Notes: generated by a model not told the origin, from the letters alone. A stretch of 64,000 nucleotides of DNA from PALSA-894 sp963757565 (GCA_963757565.1 CAVWSB010000006.1:186001-250000); one strand, 5' to 3'. Positions 28,530 through 38,601 are shown, numbered from the stretch's first letter. Made by a program: numbers and translations.

Positions 28530-30122
28530 ATGGATCGGCGATCCGTTTTGAGTTTTCTGGGAACGACAGCCTTCGCCCTAACGACAGGCGCCGTGCCCGA
28601 CGCCTTTGCGCAACAGCCGAAAAAGGGCGGAACGCTGCAGTTCGCGATCAGCGCGGAAACGCCGCACTACGATCCGCATGGCAGCGACACGTTCGCGACG
28701 CTGCACTTCTCGTCCCCGTTCTATTCGACGCTGCTGACTTTCGATCTCGACAAGTACCCCGCCGTGAAGGGCGATCTCGCCGAGTCCTGGACCGTCGCCG
28801 ACGATCTGATGAGTTACACGTTCAAGCTCCATCCGGGCGTGAAATTCCATAGCGGCGATGCGCTGACTTCCGCGGACGTGAAGGCGACCTACGACCGGCT
28901 GCGCAATCCCCCGGCCGGCGTCGTGTCGACCCGTCAGGCAACCTTCGCGGACATCGACTCGATCGAGACGCCCGACCCGCAGACCGTTGTGTTCAAGATG
29001 AAGGCCGTCAACGCCGCGATGCTCGAGCACTTCGCCTCGCCCTGGAACACGATCTATGCGGCGAAGGACCTGGCGGCCGATCCGAACGCCCCGAAGACGA
29101 AAGTGAACGGGACCGGGCCGTACACCTTCGTCGAGCACGTCAAAGGCTCGTACGTCGCGGGCAAGAAGAACGACAGCTACTTCAGGAACGGGCTGCCCTA
29201 TCTCGACGGCTTCAAGGGCGTATTCACGCTGCAGGCCGCCGCCATGCTCAATGCGCTGCAGGGCGCGCAGGTGCTCGCCGAATTCCGCGGCATCTCGCCA
29301 GCCGAACGCGACCGGCTGGTGCAGGCAATGGGCGACAAGATCCGCATCGAGGAGTCGAGCTGGACGCTCAACCTGCTGGTCTGCTTCAACTGCGAGAAGA
29401 AGCCGTTCGACGACGTGCGCGTGCGCAAGGCGCTGCTGATGGCGATCGACCGCTGGGGCGGGAGCCAGGGGCTCTCGCGCATCTCGACGCTGCGCTCGGT
29501 CGGCGGCGTAGTGCGTCCGGGTTCTCCGCTCGCGACCTCGCCGGACGACCTCGCCAAGCTTCCGGGCTTCTCGCACGACATCAAGGCCGCGCGCGAGGAA
29601 GCCAAGAAGCTGCTCGCCGAGGCCGGCGTGCCGAACCTGAAATTCCAGCTCTGGAACCGCAATCTCGCGATGCCCTACACGCCGGCCGGCATTTTCCTGG
29701 TCGACCAGTGGCGTCAGATCGGAGTCGAGGTCGAACACAAACAGTCCGACACGTCGCCCTATATCGCGGCGATGACGAGCGGCAACTACGACGTCGCGAT
29801 CGACTTCTCCAACCTTTTCATGGACGACTCGACGCTGGCGCTCGCGAAATTCCTTTCGCGCGACCGCGCGCCGCAGAACATGTCGCGCTCCAAGGATTCC
29901 GAGTTGGACAAGCTCTACGACGATCACATCCGCGAGCGCGATCCGGCCAAGCGCAAGGCCATGGTCGCGGCGTTCGAGAAGCGCCTGTTCGAGCAGGGCT
30001 ACCAGCAGCCACTGTTGTGGTGGTACCGCATCGTTCCGACGCACAAGACCGTGATGGGCTGGAAGATGTCGCCGAGCCACAATCTCGGGCAGGACCTCGC
30101 CGAGGTCTGGTTGAATACGTAA
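28530..30122 (+). CDS. Family-5 (peptide/dipeptide-type) ABC substrate-binding protein
   Basis: About 530 residues with a signal sequence MDRRSVLSFLGTTAFALTT..., a Tat-like start with only modest RR context. SBP_bac_5 landmarks: KGGTLQFAISAE, GDLAESWTVADDLMSYTFKLHPGVKFHSG and NGTGPYTFVEH. ATG 28530 has GAGGGAGGG upstream. It sits between the ATPase and permease genes of the same importer. A paralogue is at 35295-36875. The ligand could be a peptide, an opine or another amide; the sequence does not decide. Confidence 0.9.
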   Translation: MDRRSVLSFLGTTAFALTTGAVPDAFAQQPKKGGTLQFAISAETPHYDPHGSDTFATLHFSSPFYSTLLTFDLDKYPAVKGDLAESWTVADDLMSYTFKLHPGVKFHSGDALTSADVKATYDRLRNPPAGVVSTRQATFADIDSIETPDPQTVVFKMKAVNAAMLEHFASPWNTIYAAKDLAADPNAPKTKVNGTGPYTFVEHVKGSYVAGKKNDSYFRNGLPYLDGFKGVFTLQAAAMLNALQGAQVLAEFRGISPAERDRLVQAMGDKIRIEESSWTLNLLVCFNCEKKPFDDVRVRKALLMAIDRWGGSQGLSRISTLRSVGGVVRPGSPLATSPDDLAKLPGFSHDIKAAREEAKKLLAEAGVPNLKFQLWNRNLAMPYTPAGIFLVDQWRQIGVEVEHKQSDTSPYIAAMTSGNYDVAIDFSNLFMDDSTLALAKFLSRDRAPQNMSRSKDSELDKLYDDHIRERDPAKRKAMVAAFEKRLFEQGYQQPLLWWYRIVPTHKTVMGWKMSPSHNLGQDLAEVWLNT

Positions 30123-30132
30123 CGCTTGTTTT

Positions 30133-30237
30133 CCTTCTCCCCGCCCTGGCGGGGAGAAGGTGGCGGGCCTTACGCGACAGGCTCTCACCCATCTCGGACC
30201 CGCGGTCGGCACCCTCTCCCCGTAAACGGCGAGAGGG
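30133..30237. repeat. Paired palindromic elements within the ABC operon
   Basis: A perfect 13-bp palindrome with a 2-nt loop (30133-30160) and a second one with one mismatch and a TAAA loop (30212-30237). Both carry the core CTCTCCCCG / CGGGGAGAG, shared with the palindrome at 42991-43024. They fill the gap between the receptor and permease genes and have no terminal T-run. Stem-loops in this position could damp downstream expression or protect the receptor mRNA; that is inference. Confidence 0.65.
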
Positions 30238-30252
30238 AAAGAAAGAAACCGA

Positions 30253-31206
30253 ATGCTGAAATACACCCTCAATCGCATCCTGCTGATGATCCCTACGCTG
30301 ATCGGCGTTGCGGTGCTGGTGTTCTTCATGCTGCGCGTCATTCCGGGCGACGTGGTGGAGGTGAAGCTGCGTGGCGACGGCGGCAACGTCAGCGAGGAAA
30401 CGCTGCAGATGGAGCGCCATCGGCTCGGCCTCGACAAGCCGCTCGTCTACCAGTTCAAGGACTGGATGGTGGGACTTGCGACGCTCGATCTCGGCAAGTC
30501 GATGTGGACCGACCGCCCCGTCACGGAGGAGATCGCGCTGCGGCTGGAGCTCTCGCTGCAGGTCGCCATCATGGCGAGCATCTTTGCGGTAGCGTTGGCG
30601 ATTCCGCTTGGCACCACCGCGGCGCTGATGCGCGGCACGTGGGTCGATTACGCGGTGCGCCTCATCACGATCGGCGGACTGTCGATCCCCTCGTTCTGGT
30701 TCGGCATGCTGATCATGATTTCGCTGCTGACGTTCTTCAACTGGCTACCGCCAATTACATTCACGCCGATCTATGTCGATCCGATCGCGAACCTGAAACA
30801 GCTGATCTGGCCCGCGATGGCGGTCGGCTACCGCTACTGCGCCGTGGTGGCGCGCATGATCCGTTCCTCGCTGCTTGAGGTGTTGAACGAGGATTACATC
30901 CGCACCGCACGCGCCAAGGGCGTGTTCGAGAAACTGGTGATTTCACGCCACGCGCTGCGTAACGCGCTGCTCCCGGCCATTACGGTGATCGGCATCGAGT
31001 TCGCATTCCTGATCGGCGGACTCGTCGTCACCGAGCAGGTGTTCAATCTCAACGGCATCGGCATGCTGTTTGTGCAAAGCGTTTCGCGCAACGACTTCAC
31101 GTTGATCCAGGCGATGGTGATGATGATCGCGGCGTTCTACGTCGTCATCAACCTGGTGGTCGATCTGCTCTACGCGGTGTTCGACCCGCGCATCCGGTAC
31201 GCCTGA
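30253..31206 (+). CDS. Peptide-type ABC permease (DppB-like)
   Basis: 317-residue integral membrane protein of the DppB/OppB type: N-terminal MLKYTLNRILLMIPTLIGVA and the EAA loop EDYIRTARAKGVFEKLVISRHALRNALLP. Its TGA shares the A of the next gene's ATG, so the permeases are translated together. It lies downstream of the receptor and two palindromic elements. Confidence 0.92.
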   Translation: MLKYTLNRILLMIPTLIGVAVLVFFMLRVIPGDVVEVKLRGDGGNVSEETLQMERHRLGLDKPLVYQFKDWMVGLATLDLGKSMWTDRPVTEEIALRLELSLQVAIMASIFAVALAIPLGTTAALMRGTWVDYAVRLITIGGLSIPSFWFGMLIMISLLTFFNWLPPITFTPIYVDPIANLKQLIWPAMAVGYRYCAVVARMIRSSLLEVLNEDYIRTARAKGVFEKLVISRHALRNALLPAITVIGIEFAFLIGGLVVTEQVFNLNGIGMLFVQSVSRNDFTLIQAMVMMIAAFYVVINLVVDLLYAVFDPRIRYA

Positions 31207-32099
31207 TGTCGGTTGCAGCCATCTCCACCGCGCCTGTGCTGCCGAAGCGGCGCAGCGCCGTGCTCGAATTCTGCCGCCAGCAGCCGCTCGGAGCGGTCAG
31301 TTTCGTTGTCATCTTCGTGATGATGTTCGCCGGCATCTTCGCCGAGCATGTCGCGCCCTATAATCCGCTCGACATCGACTTCGCAGGGATTCTCGCGGCG
31401 CCGTCGTGGGAGCACTGGGGCGGCACCGATGCGTTCGGACGTGACATCCTCTCGCGCATCATCTACGGCTCGCGCACCGCGCTGGTGATCGGCTTCTGCT
31501 CATCCTTTCTCGGATCGACGCTCGGCGCGACACTCGGCATCGCGTCGGCTTATTTCGGCGGCAAGATCGACGACTGGATCCAGCGCTTCGTCGATATCCT
31601 TCTCGCCTTCCCGATCATCGTGCTGGCGCTGGTCGTGGTCGCGGCGCTGCGCCGCTTCGTCATCGCCGGCATCGACGTCAATCTGATCTATGCGATCGCG
31701 ATCCCGATCGTGCCGCGCGTCGCGCGCGTGGTGCGCGCTGCAGCGCTTTCGGTGCGGACCATGCCGTATGTCGATGCGGCACGCGCGGCCGGCTATTCGA
31801 ACAGCCGCATCATCTTCCGCCACATGGCACCGAACGTGACGGCCCCTTACCTCATCATGTTCACGGCCTTCATCGCACAGGCGATCCTGCTCGAAGCCTC
31901 GCTCTCCTTCCTTGGCCTCGGCGTCACCGAACCAACGCCGGCCTGGGGCTTGATGCTTTCCGGTAATGCGGCCGACTTCTACCGGGAAGCGCCCTGGATG
32001 ATCCTTTTCCCGGGCGCGGCGATCAGCCTTGCCGTCTTCGCCTTCAACCTGTTCGGCGACAGTCTGCGCGACTACCTCGATCCGCGCTTCAAGACCTGA
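31206..32099 (+). CDS. Peptide-type ABC permease (DppC-like)
   Basis: 297 residues. It has the DppC-type N-terminal helix FVVIFVMMFAGIFAEHVAP, the GGTDAFGRDILSRIIYGSRTAL motif and an EAA loop MPYVDAARAAGYSNSRIIFRHMAPN. It forms the second half of the permease pair with the gene before it. Confidence 0.92.
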   Translation: MSVAAISTAPVLPKRRSAVLEFCRQQPLGAVSFVVIFVMMFAGIFAEHVAPYNPLDIDFAGILAAPSWEHWGGTDAFGRDILSRIIYGSRTALVIGFCSSFLGSTLGATLGIASAYFGGKIDDWIQRFVDILLAFPIIVLALVVVAALRRFVIAGIDVNLIYAIAIPIVPRVARVVRAAALSVRTMPYVDAARAAGYSNSRIIFRHMAPNVTAPYLIMFTAFIAQAILLEASLSFLGLGVTEPTPAWGLMLSGNAADFYREAPWMILFPGAAISLAVFAFNLFGDSLRDYLDPRFKT

Positions 32100-32145
32100 T
32101 GTGCTGCATGCTAGCCTTCCGGCAATCGCGGGAGGAACATTTCGC

Positions 32146-33114
32146 ATGAGGAAACTGCTCGGCATCGCGCTCGCGATGCTTGCCGGAGTGGCCACGGCGC
32201 GGCGCAATCCTATCCGAACCGGCCGATCACGCTCGTCGTCCCGCTCGGCGTGGGCGGCTCGACCGACGTGATCGGACGGCTGATGGCAGAAGGCCTGCGC
32301 ACAGCAACTCGATCAGCCAGTCATCGTGGAGAACACCACCGGTGCGGGCGGGACGATTGGCGTCGGCCGCGTGGCGCGCGCGGCACCCGATGGCTACACC
32401 ATTCTGATCGGCCAATGGGGCACCAATGTCGCCAGCGGCGCGATCTATCCGCTCAACTTCGATCTGGAGAAGGACTTCACGCCGATCGGCCTGATTGCAA
32501 CGCAGCCGTTCCTCATCGTCGGCAAGAAGGGCACGCCGGCCAGCGATCTGAAGGAATTCATCGCCTATCTGAAGGCCAATGCGTCAAAGATCTCGCAGGG
32601 CAATTCCGGGATCGGCACGCCAAGTCATGTCGGCGGCCTGCTGTTTCAGAAGGCGATCGGCGCGACGTTCACGATGGTGCCTTATCGGGGCGCCGGGCAA
32701 TCATCGGCCGATCTCGTCGCGGGGAACATCGACGTGCTGCTCGACACGCCGGCGCTCTCGCTGCCGCAGTTTCGCGCCGGCAATGTGAAAGCTTTCGCGG
32801 TCGCCAACAATCGGCGGCTCGCCACCGCGCCCGACATCCCGACGACGGACGAGGCGGGCCTGCCCGGCTTCTATTTCACCTTCTGGCATGCGCTCTGGGC
32901 TCCGAAGGGAACGCCGAAAGAGATCATCACCAAGCTCAACGACGCGGCCGTCAAGGCGCTGGAAGACCCCGGCATGCGCAAGAAGCTCTCCGATCTCTCG
33001 AACGAGGTCTTCCCGCGGGACCAACTCACGCCGGAAGCACTTGCCGCCTACCATCACGCCGAAATCGAGAAGTGGTGGCCGATCATCAAGGCGGCCGATA
33101 TCAAGGTGCAGTGA
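32146..33114 (+). pseudogene. TctC-family (Bug) receptor, two frame breaks
   Basis: Third TctC-type receptor in the window, about 322 residues when joined. GGGAGG precedes ATG 32146 and a signal peptide follows. The frame breaks near 32198, just before QSYPNRPITLVVPLGVGGS, and near 32300, just before LDQPVIVENTTGAGG. From there the frame is clean to 33114. It forms a tandem pair with the next TctC gene, with which it shares the ending IIKAADIKVQ. It lies directly downstream of the ABC importer. Ligand unknown. Confidence 0.85.
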
Positions 33115-33162
33115 ATGCGGATTGACCGCAGAGCCGTTTGAACATCCGCTGGAGGACGTCGA

Positions 33163-34134
33163 ATGAAGAGGATGCTGATCGCGGCGCTCGCAATGCTGGC
33201 GGGACTCGGCAGCGCCAGCGCGCAATCCTATCCGACGCGGCCCGTCACCGCGATCGTGCCCGCCTCGCCCGGTGGTCCGACCGACACGATCGCCCGCATC
33301 GTGATGGCGCGGGCGCAGGATCTCCTCGGCCAGTCCATCGTGATCGAGAATGTCGGCGGTGCGTCGGGCACCATCGGCACCGGCCGCGTCGCGCGCGCCG
33401 AGCCGGACGGCTACACGATCGGTATCGGCGGCCCGAACCACTACGTGGTCAATGGCTCGGTCTATAACCTCCCGTACGACCTCGTGAAGGATTTCGCGCC
33501 GGTCTCGATGCTGTCGAACGGTCCGCAGATCATCATCACGCGCAACACGCTGCCGGCGCAGAACCTCACAGGAACTGATCGCCTGGCTCAAAGCAGAATC
33601 CCGACACCGTGACATTCGGGACTGGCGGGCTCGCGAGCCCGCCGCACGTCAGCGGCCTGTCGTTCCAGACGCAAATCGGCACGAAATTCCAGTTCGTGCC
33701 GTTCCGCGGCGCGGCGCCCGCACTGCTCGCCATCATGTCGGGTCATGTGGACATGACCTTCGACCAGGCATCCGGCGCGCTCTCCACGGTGCGCAGCGGC
33801 AGCGTGCGCGCTTACGCGGTGACGGCAAAGACGCGGCTCGACCTCTGCGCCAGATATCCCCACCGTGGACGAGGCGGGGCTGCCGGGCTTCTACGTCTCG
33901 ATCTGGCAGGGCGTTTTTGCACCGAAAGGCACGCCGAAGGAGATCATCGCCAAGCTCAACGCCGCGATCACCGGCGCACTCGCCGATCCGGCGGTCCAGA
34001 AGCGGCTCGCCGACATCGGACAGGAACTCCCTTCTCCGGAGCAGATGACGCCCGAGGGATTCGGCGCGTATCACAAGGAGGAAATGGACCGCTGGACGCC
34101 GATCATCAAGGCCGCCGATATCAAGGTGCAATAA
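33163..34134 (+). pseudogene. TctC-family (Bug) receptor, three frame breaks
   Basis: Fourth TctC-type receptor, about 322 residues when joined; paralogue of the gene just upstream. Signal peptide MKRMLIAALAMLAGLGSASA, then QSYPTRPVTAIVPASPGGPTD. Breaks near 33570 (before ELIAWLK), 33592 (extra G before QNPDTVTFG) and 33840 (extra A before SAPDIPTVDEAGLPG). All the family blocks are otherwise present. The next gene's ATG follows its TAA directly, so the pair is operonic with the enolase-superfamily enzyme. Confidence 0.85.
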
Positions 34135-35283
34135 ATGCTGGAGCGCACGCAACGATCGGCTTCAGCGACACCGGACCATGCGCCGCTGATCGTGCGCCGC
34201 GTCGACGCGATTCCGGTGGCGTTGCCGCTCAAGAACAGCATGAAGATGGCGGGCGTCACGATTGCGACGGCGCAAAACATCCTGGTGCGCATCGAAGCCG
34301 CCGACGGCACGGCCGGTTGGGGCGAAGCTGCGACGGCGCCCACCATGACCGGCGACACGCTCGGCGGGCTCGTCTGCGCGGTGCGCGATCATCTGGCGCC
34401 CCTGCTCGCCGGAAAGGACGCATGGGCGCACGCCGAGCTGAAGCGCACGATGACGCGCGCCCTGATGGGAAATCCCGGCGCGCATTCGGCGGTCGAGATG
34501 GCGCTGCTCGATCTCTGCGGTCGCGCGGCGGACGTGCCGCTGATCGATCTGATCGGCAAACCCGTCCGCCGCCACGTCGCGCCGATGTGGCTGCTCGGCA
34601 ATGCGACGCCTGACGAGGACATCGCCGAGGCGCGGGCGAAGCAGGCGCAGGGCTTCGACCTCTTCAAGCTCAAGATCGGTGTGAAACCGCTCGCGGCCGA
34701 AATCGCCGCCGCGCATGATATCCGCGCGGCACTGCCGAAAACGCCGCTCTGCGCCGATGCCAATTGCGGCCTGACACTGGCTGCAGCGCGACGCTACATC
34801 ACGGAAACACGTGGCGCAAAGCTGCTCTTCGTCGAGCAGCCGCTGGAATACGACGATCTCGCCGGACTCAAGGCGCTGACGCGCGGCAGCAAAATCCCGA
34901 TCGGTATCGACGAAGGCATTCACTCGCTCGCCGACATCGAGGCAAACGCGCGAGCCGGCGCGAAGGGCGTATCGCTCAAGTTGATCAAGCTCGGCGGCAT
35001 CACGCAGGCGCTCGCGGCCGGCAGGCTGTGCCGCAAACTCGGGCTGAAGATCAACGTCGCCACCAAGATCGCCGAGTCGAGCATCGGCACCTCGGCGACC
35101 GTGCATCTTGCGTGCGCGGTGCCGAACGTGGCGTGGGGCGTGAGCCTGACCAATCTCTACCTCGCCGAAGATCTGGTGCGGCGCCCGCTCGCCGTCGCGG
35201 ATGGCAGAGTGGCCCTGCCCGATGGCCCGGGTCTTGGCGTCGAGGTCGATGAAGCCAAGGTCACGCGCTTTCGCGTGCATTGA
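34135..35283 (+). CDS. Enolase-superfamily enzyme (mandelate racemase / muconate lactonizing type)
   Basis: 382 residues. Capping domain (about 20-150), then the barrel with FKLKIG (catalytic K-x-K), CADANCG (first metal ligand Asp), FVEQPL (Glu), GIDEGI (Glu) and SLKLIKLGG (second-side Lys). This two-lysine arrangement is the MLE subgroup: cycloisomerase, dipeptide epimerase or o-succinylbenzoate synthase. It starts immediately after a TctC receptor and precedes a family-5 receptor, so a carboxylic-acid or peptide-like substrate is plausible. Confidence 0.87.
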   Translation: MLERTQRSASATPDHAPLIVRRVDAIPVALPLKNSMKMAGVTIATAQNILVRIEAADGTAGWGEAATAPTMTGDTLGGLVCAVRDHLAPLLAGKDAWAHAELKRTMTRALMGNPGAHSAVEMALLDLCGRAADVPLIDLIGKPVRRHVAPMWLLGNATPDEDIAEARAKQAQGFDLFKLKIGVKPLAAEIAAAHDIRAALPKTPLCADANCGLTLAAARRYITETRGAKLLFVEQPLEYDDLAGLKALTRGSKIPIGIDEGIHSLADIEANARAGAKGVSLKLIKLGGITQALAAGRLCRKLGLKINVATKIAESSIGTSATVHLACAVPNVAWGVSLTNLYLAEDLVRRPLAVADGRVALPDGPGLGVEVDEAKVTRFRVH

Positions 35284-35294
35284 GGATCGCCGTC

Positions 35295-36875
35295 ATGTCG
35301 AACATCGGACGTGTTGCCGCCGCCCTTCTCGGGCTGCTCACCCTCGCCGCCCCGGTCCGCGCGCAGGAGCAACCGGTCCGCGGTGGCACCCTTACATTCG
35401 GCATCAATTCGGGAGATCCGCCGACCTACGACTGCCATCAGTCGGTGCTGTTTCCGATCATCCACCTCATCTCGCCGCACTATTCCAACCTGCTGAAGAT
35501 CGACATGCCGAGCTATCCGAAAGTCGTCGGCGACCTCGCGGAGAGCTGGACCGTGTCGGACGATGCGAAAACCTATTCGTTCAAGCTTCATCCGAACGTG
35601 AAATTCCACGACGGCTCCGCGTTTTCGTCCGAGGACATCAAGGCGACCTACGATCGCATCCGCAATCCACCGCAAGGCGTCACATCCGTCCGCCGCGGGC
35701 TGCTGATCGACATCGACACCATCGAAACGCCCGACCCCCTCACCGTCATCTTTCATCTCAAGGACCCGAACCGCGCGCTGATCTATGCGTTCGCCAACCC
35801 GTTCAACTGCGTCTACAGCGCCGCCAAGCTGAAAGAGAATCCGCTCTACCCGGCACGCAACGTGATGGGCACGGGACCGTTCCGGTTTGTCGAGCACGTC
35901 GGCGGCTCGCACTGGAGTGGCGAGCGCTTCAAGGACTACTTCAAGCCGGATTTGCCGCATCTCGACGGCTTTCGCGGCATCTTCACGCCGGGGGCGGCGC
36001 TCATCAACGCCCTGCAGGGCGGACAGGTCATGGCGGAATTCCGCAGCGTGACGACCGCCGACCGCGACCGGCTGGTGGCCGCGCTCGGTGACAAGATCAC
36101 AGTGCAGGAGGGCCCCTGGCTCGACGTCACCCTCGTCACCTTCAACAGCAAGAAACCCCCGTTCAACGATCCGCGGGTGCGCCGTGCGCTCTCGCTCGCG
36201 ATCGACCGCTGGAAGGCGGCCGAGGTGCTGCCGCGCTCCTCGATCATGCGTTATGTCGGCGGATATCTGCGGCCCGGCTCCGAATTTGCCGCGCGCGAGG
36301 AAGACCTCGTGAAGATGCCCGGCTTCTCGAAGGACATCGAGGCATCCCGCAACGAGGCGCGCCGGCTGCTCGCCGAAGCCGGCGTTCCGAACCTCAAGGT
36401 GAAACTGGTCAACCGCCAGATCGCGAACCTGTTCACGCCGGCGGGCATCTACGTGATCGACCAGTGGCGGCAGATCGGTGTTGAAACCGAGCACGTGCAG
36501 GCAAACGAGACGCTCTACAACAACACCATGAACGAGGGCACGTTCGACGTCGCGATCGATTTTCAGGGCGACTCGGTGGACGAGCCGACCTATCAGCTCG
36601 CGCGCCATCTCTCGGTCGATCTGTCCTCGAACCGCGGCAAGTATACCGACCGGGCGATCGACGAACTGTTCAACCGGCAAAAGGACGAGACCGACCCGAA
36701 GGCGCGCTACACCGCCGTGCGCGCTTTCGAGCAGCGGATGCTCGATGAGGCCTACACGGTCCCGCTGCTCTGGTGGTCGCGCATCGTGGTAATGCGCTCG
36801 AACGTCAAGGGCTGGAGCATGTCGCCAAGCCATCTGATTGGGCAGGACCTTGAGACGGTGTGGCTGAAGCCGTAA
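35295..36875 (+). CDS. Family-5 ABC substrate-binding protein (second copy)
   Basis: About 526 residues with a Sec signal peptide ending in APVRAQ. Conserved blocks: RGGTLTFGINSG, VVGDLAESWTVSDDAKTYSFKLHPNVKFHDG and MGTGPFRFVEHVGGSHW. Clearly paralogous to 28530-30122 (for example both have WTVxDD, INALQG-type and MSPSHxxGQDLxxVWL blocks), but with no permease next to it. It could feed the same importer with a different ligand. ATG 35295 follows GAGGA; the frame also offers TTG 35280. Confidence 0.9.
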   Translation: MSNIGRVAAALLGLLTLAAPVRAQEQPVRGGTLTFGINSGDPPTYDCHQSVLFPIIHLISPHYSNLLKIDMPSYPKVVGDLAESWTVSDDAKTYSFKLHPNVKFHDGSAFSSEDIKATYDRIRNPPQGVTSVRRGLLIDIDTIETPDPLTVIFHLKDPNRALIYAFANPFNCVYSAAKLKENPLYPARNVMGTGPFRFVEHVGGSHWSGERFKDYFKPDLPHLDGFRGIFTPGAALINALQGGQVMAEFRSVTTADRDRLVAALGDKITVQEGPWLDVTLVTFNSKKPPFNDPRVRRALSLAIDRWKAAEVLPRSSIMRYVGGYLRPGSEFAAREEDLVKMPGFSKDIEASRNEARRLLAEAGVPNLKVKLVNRQIANLFTPAGIYVIDQWRQIGVETEHVQANETLYNNTMNEGTFDVAIDFQGDSVDEPTYQLARHLSVDLSSNRGKYTDRAIDELFNRQKDETDPKARYTAVRAFEQRMLDEAYTVPLLWWSRIVVMRSNVKGWSMSPSHLIGQDLETVWLKP

Positions 36876-36926
36876 ACAGACCCTCCTTCTCGGCGGCCAC
36901 GCCGCAACAAATTCGGGAGACGTCCC

Positions 36927-38099
36927 ATGCCCGGGCCGCTGGCCGGTATCCGTGTCCTTGAGCTTGCGCGCATTTTGGCCGGCCCGTGGGCCGGACAGAT
37001 TCTCGCAGACCTCGGCGCGGACGTGATCAAGATCGAGCGCAAGGGCGCAGGCGACGACACGCGTGGCTGGGGCCCGCCTTTCGTCGATGGCGCGGACGGC
37101 AAGCCCATGTCGGCCGCCTACTACCACGCCTGCAATCGCGGCAAGCGCTCGGTCGCGGCAGATTTCGAAACCGAGGATGGCCGCCGCATCGTGCACAAGC
37201 TCGCGCGGCGCTCCGACGTCGTGATCGAGAACTTCAAGACCGGTGGGCTCGCGAAGTTCGGGCTCGATTATGCCGGGCTGTCGAAGGACAACCCGCGCGT
37301 CGTCTATTGCTCGATCACGGGGTTCGGACAGGACGGTCCGTACAAACACCGCGCCGGCTACGACCTGCTGGTGCAGGGCATGGGCGGGATCATGGACCTG
37401 ACCGGCCAGCCCGATGGCGAGCCGATGCGCGGCGGCGTCGCGTTCGCGGACGTGATGACTGGCATTTACTCGGCGGTCGCGATCACGGCGGCGCTGAACG
37501 AGCGCAACACCACCGGCAAGGGCAGCTACATCGATATGGCGCTGCTCGATACGCAGGTCGCGGTGCTCGCCAACCAGGCGTCGGCCTATCTGGTGAGCGG
37601 CACGGCGCCGAAGCGGATGGGCAACGCGCATCCCTCCGTCGTTCCCTATCAGGTGTTTCCGGTGTCCGATGGACACGTCATCATCGCCTGCGGCAACGAC
37701 ACGCAGTTCGCGCGGCTGATCGCGCTGCTCGGGTCGCCCGCGATGGCGCAGGACGAGCGCTATCGCACCAATGCGGGGCGCGTGGTGAACCGCTCGACAC
37801 TTATTCCACCGATGATGGAGATGACGGCGAAAATCACACGCGGTGACCTTCTGGCGAAGCTCGAGGCCGCCGGCGTGCCGGGCGGGCCGATCAATACGCT
37901 GGAAGATGTGTTCGCCGACCCGCAGGTGCTGGCGCGCAAGCTACGGATCGACCTCCCGAGCAATTTCGCCAAGGGCGGCTCAATTCCCGGCGTGCGCTCC
38001 CCCATCACCATCAATGGCGTCCGCATGGCCGCCGACCGCGCCCCACCGGTGCTGGGCGAGCATACCGACGAAGTGTTGCGGGAGATCGGGGAGGCCTGA
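36927..38099 (+). CDS. CaiB/BaiF family III CoA-transferase (copy 2)
   Basis: 390 residues, close paralogue of the gene at 23654-24820: the first 30 residues differ at only two positions. The expected catalytic Asp is Asp175 in VAFADVMTGIYS. GGGAGACG precedes the ATG. It follows the second family-5 receptor, so transport and CoA activation of one compound may be linked. Duplicate CoA-transferases that differ in the lid region often have different acyl substrates. Confidence 0.92.
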   Translation: MPGPLAGIRVLELARILAGPWAGQILADLGADVIKIERKGAGDDTRGWGPPFVDGADGKPMSAAYYHACNRGKRSVAADFETEDGRRIVHKLARRSDVVIENFKTGGLAKFGLDYAGLSKDNPRVVYCSITGFGQDGPYKHRAGYDLLVQGMGGIMDLTGQPDGEPMRGGVAFADVMTGIYSAVAITAALNERNTTGKGSYIDMALLDTQVAVLANQASAYLVSGTAPKRMGNAHPSVVPYQVFPVSDGHVIIACGNDTQFARLIALLGSPAMAQDERYRTNAGRVVNRSTLIPPMMEMTAKITRGDLLAKLEAAGVPGGPINTLEDVFADPQVLARKLRIDLPSNFAKGGSIPGVRSPITINGVRMAADRAPPVLGEHTDEVLREIGEA

Positions 38100-38143
38100 C
38101 GGGTGCTACGGGGCGTGGTATGGTTGGCCGAAGGATCGGTGCG

Positions 38144-38338
38144 ATGAAGACGTTGTATGACCCGGATGCTGATGCGCTTTATGTCCGCTTTGCGGACACT
38201 CCGGTCATTGAGAGCGAAGAGGTATCTGCCGGCGTTGTACTCGATTACGACGCTGACGGCCGCATCGTAGCGATCGAATTGCTTGATGCGAGCAAACACG
38301 TCGCATCTGGCGCCAAGTTTCCGACGGCCGCGGAGTGA
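38144..38338 (+). CDS. DUF2283 protein
   Basis: 64 residues with the DUF2283 pattern YDPDADALYVRFADTPVIESEEVSAGVVLDYDADGRIVAIELLDAS (here only parts quoted: D-ADALY-RF, and G-V-LDYD-DGRIV-IE). AAGGA precedes the ATG. It overlaps the next gene by 4 bases (GTGA). In many genomes DUF2283 proteins sit next to a DUF4258 gene and are proposed to be antitoxin-like. Confidence 0.8.
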   Translation: MKTLYDPDADALYVRFADTPVIESEEVSAGVVLDYDADGRIVAIELLDASKHVASGAKFPTAAE

Positions 38339-38601
38339 CGGACGGTACGCGTATCGTCTTTAGCCGACACGCCGACGACATGCTTCTCGAGCGCCAAATC
38401 GAGCGACGTTGGGTCGAGGAGACAGTCCGCAATCCGGACACTATGGAGACCGATCCTCATCAGCCGATGGTCAACCGCGCGTTTCGCCGTATTCCCGAAC
38501 GGGAAAATCGCGTTCTTCGCGTCGCATAGGTCGAAACGCGAGACGAAATTCGCGTCGTTACGTTGTTTTTCGACCGCAAGAAGCCGCGCTCCGCCGCCTA
38601 G
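38335..38601 (+). pseudogene. DUF4258 protein with internal stop
   Basis: GTG start inside the end of the DUF2283 gene. VFSRHADDMLLERQIERRWVEETV is the DUF4258 start and NRAFRRIPERENRVLRVA its middle. A TAG at 38527-38529 interrupts the frame. After it the same frame continues with VETRDEIRVVTLFFDRKK, the expected family ending, to a stop at 38601. The TAG probably replaces a tyrosine codon. DUF4258 proteins resemble small RelE/BrnT-like toxins, so this may be an inactivated toxin partner or a base error. Confidence 0.65.

Noticed and set aside
28578..30437. Minus-strand open frame of 619 residues
   Set aside because: Antisense to the family-5 receptor; rich in Arg, Val and His with no recognisable family. 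Shadow frame.
35157..37676. Minus-strand open frame of 839 residues
   Set aside because: It is antisense to an enolase-superfamily enzyme, a family-5 receptor and a CoA-transferase, all with clear motifs. Long antisense frames are common in GC-rich codon-biased DNA, and this one shows no domain.
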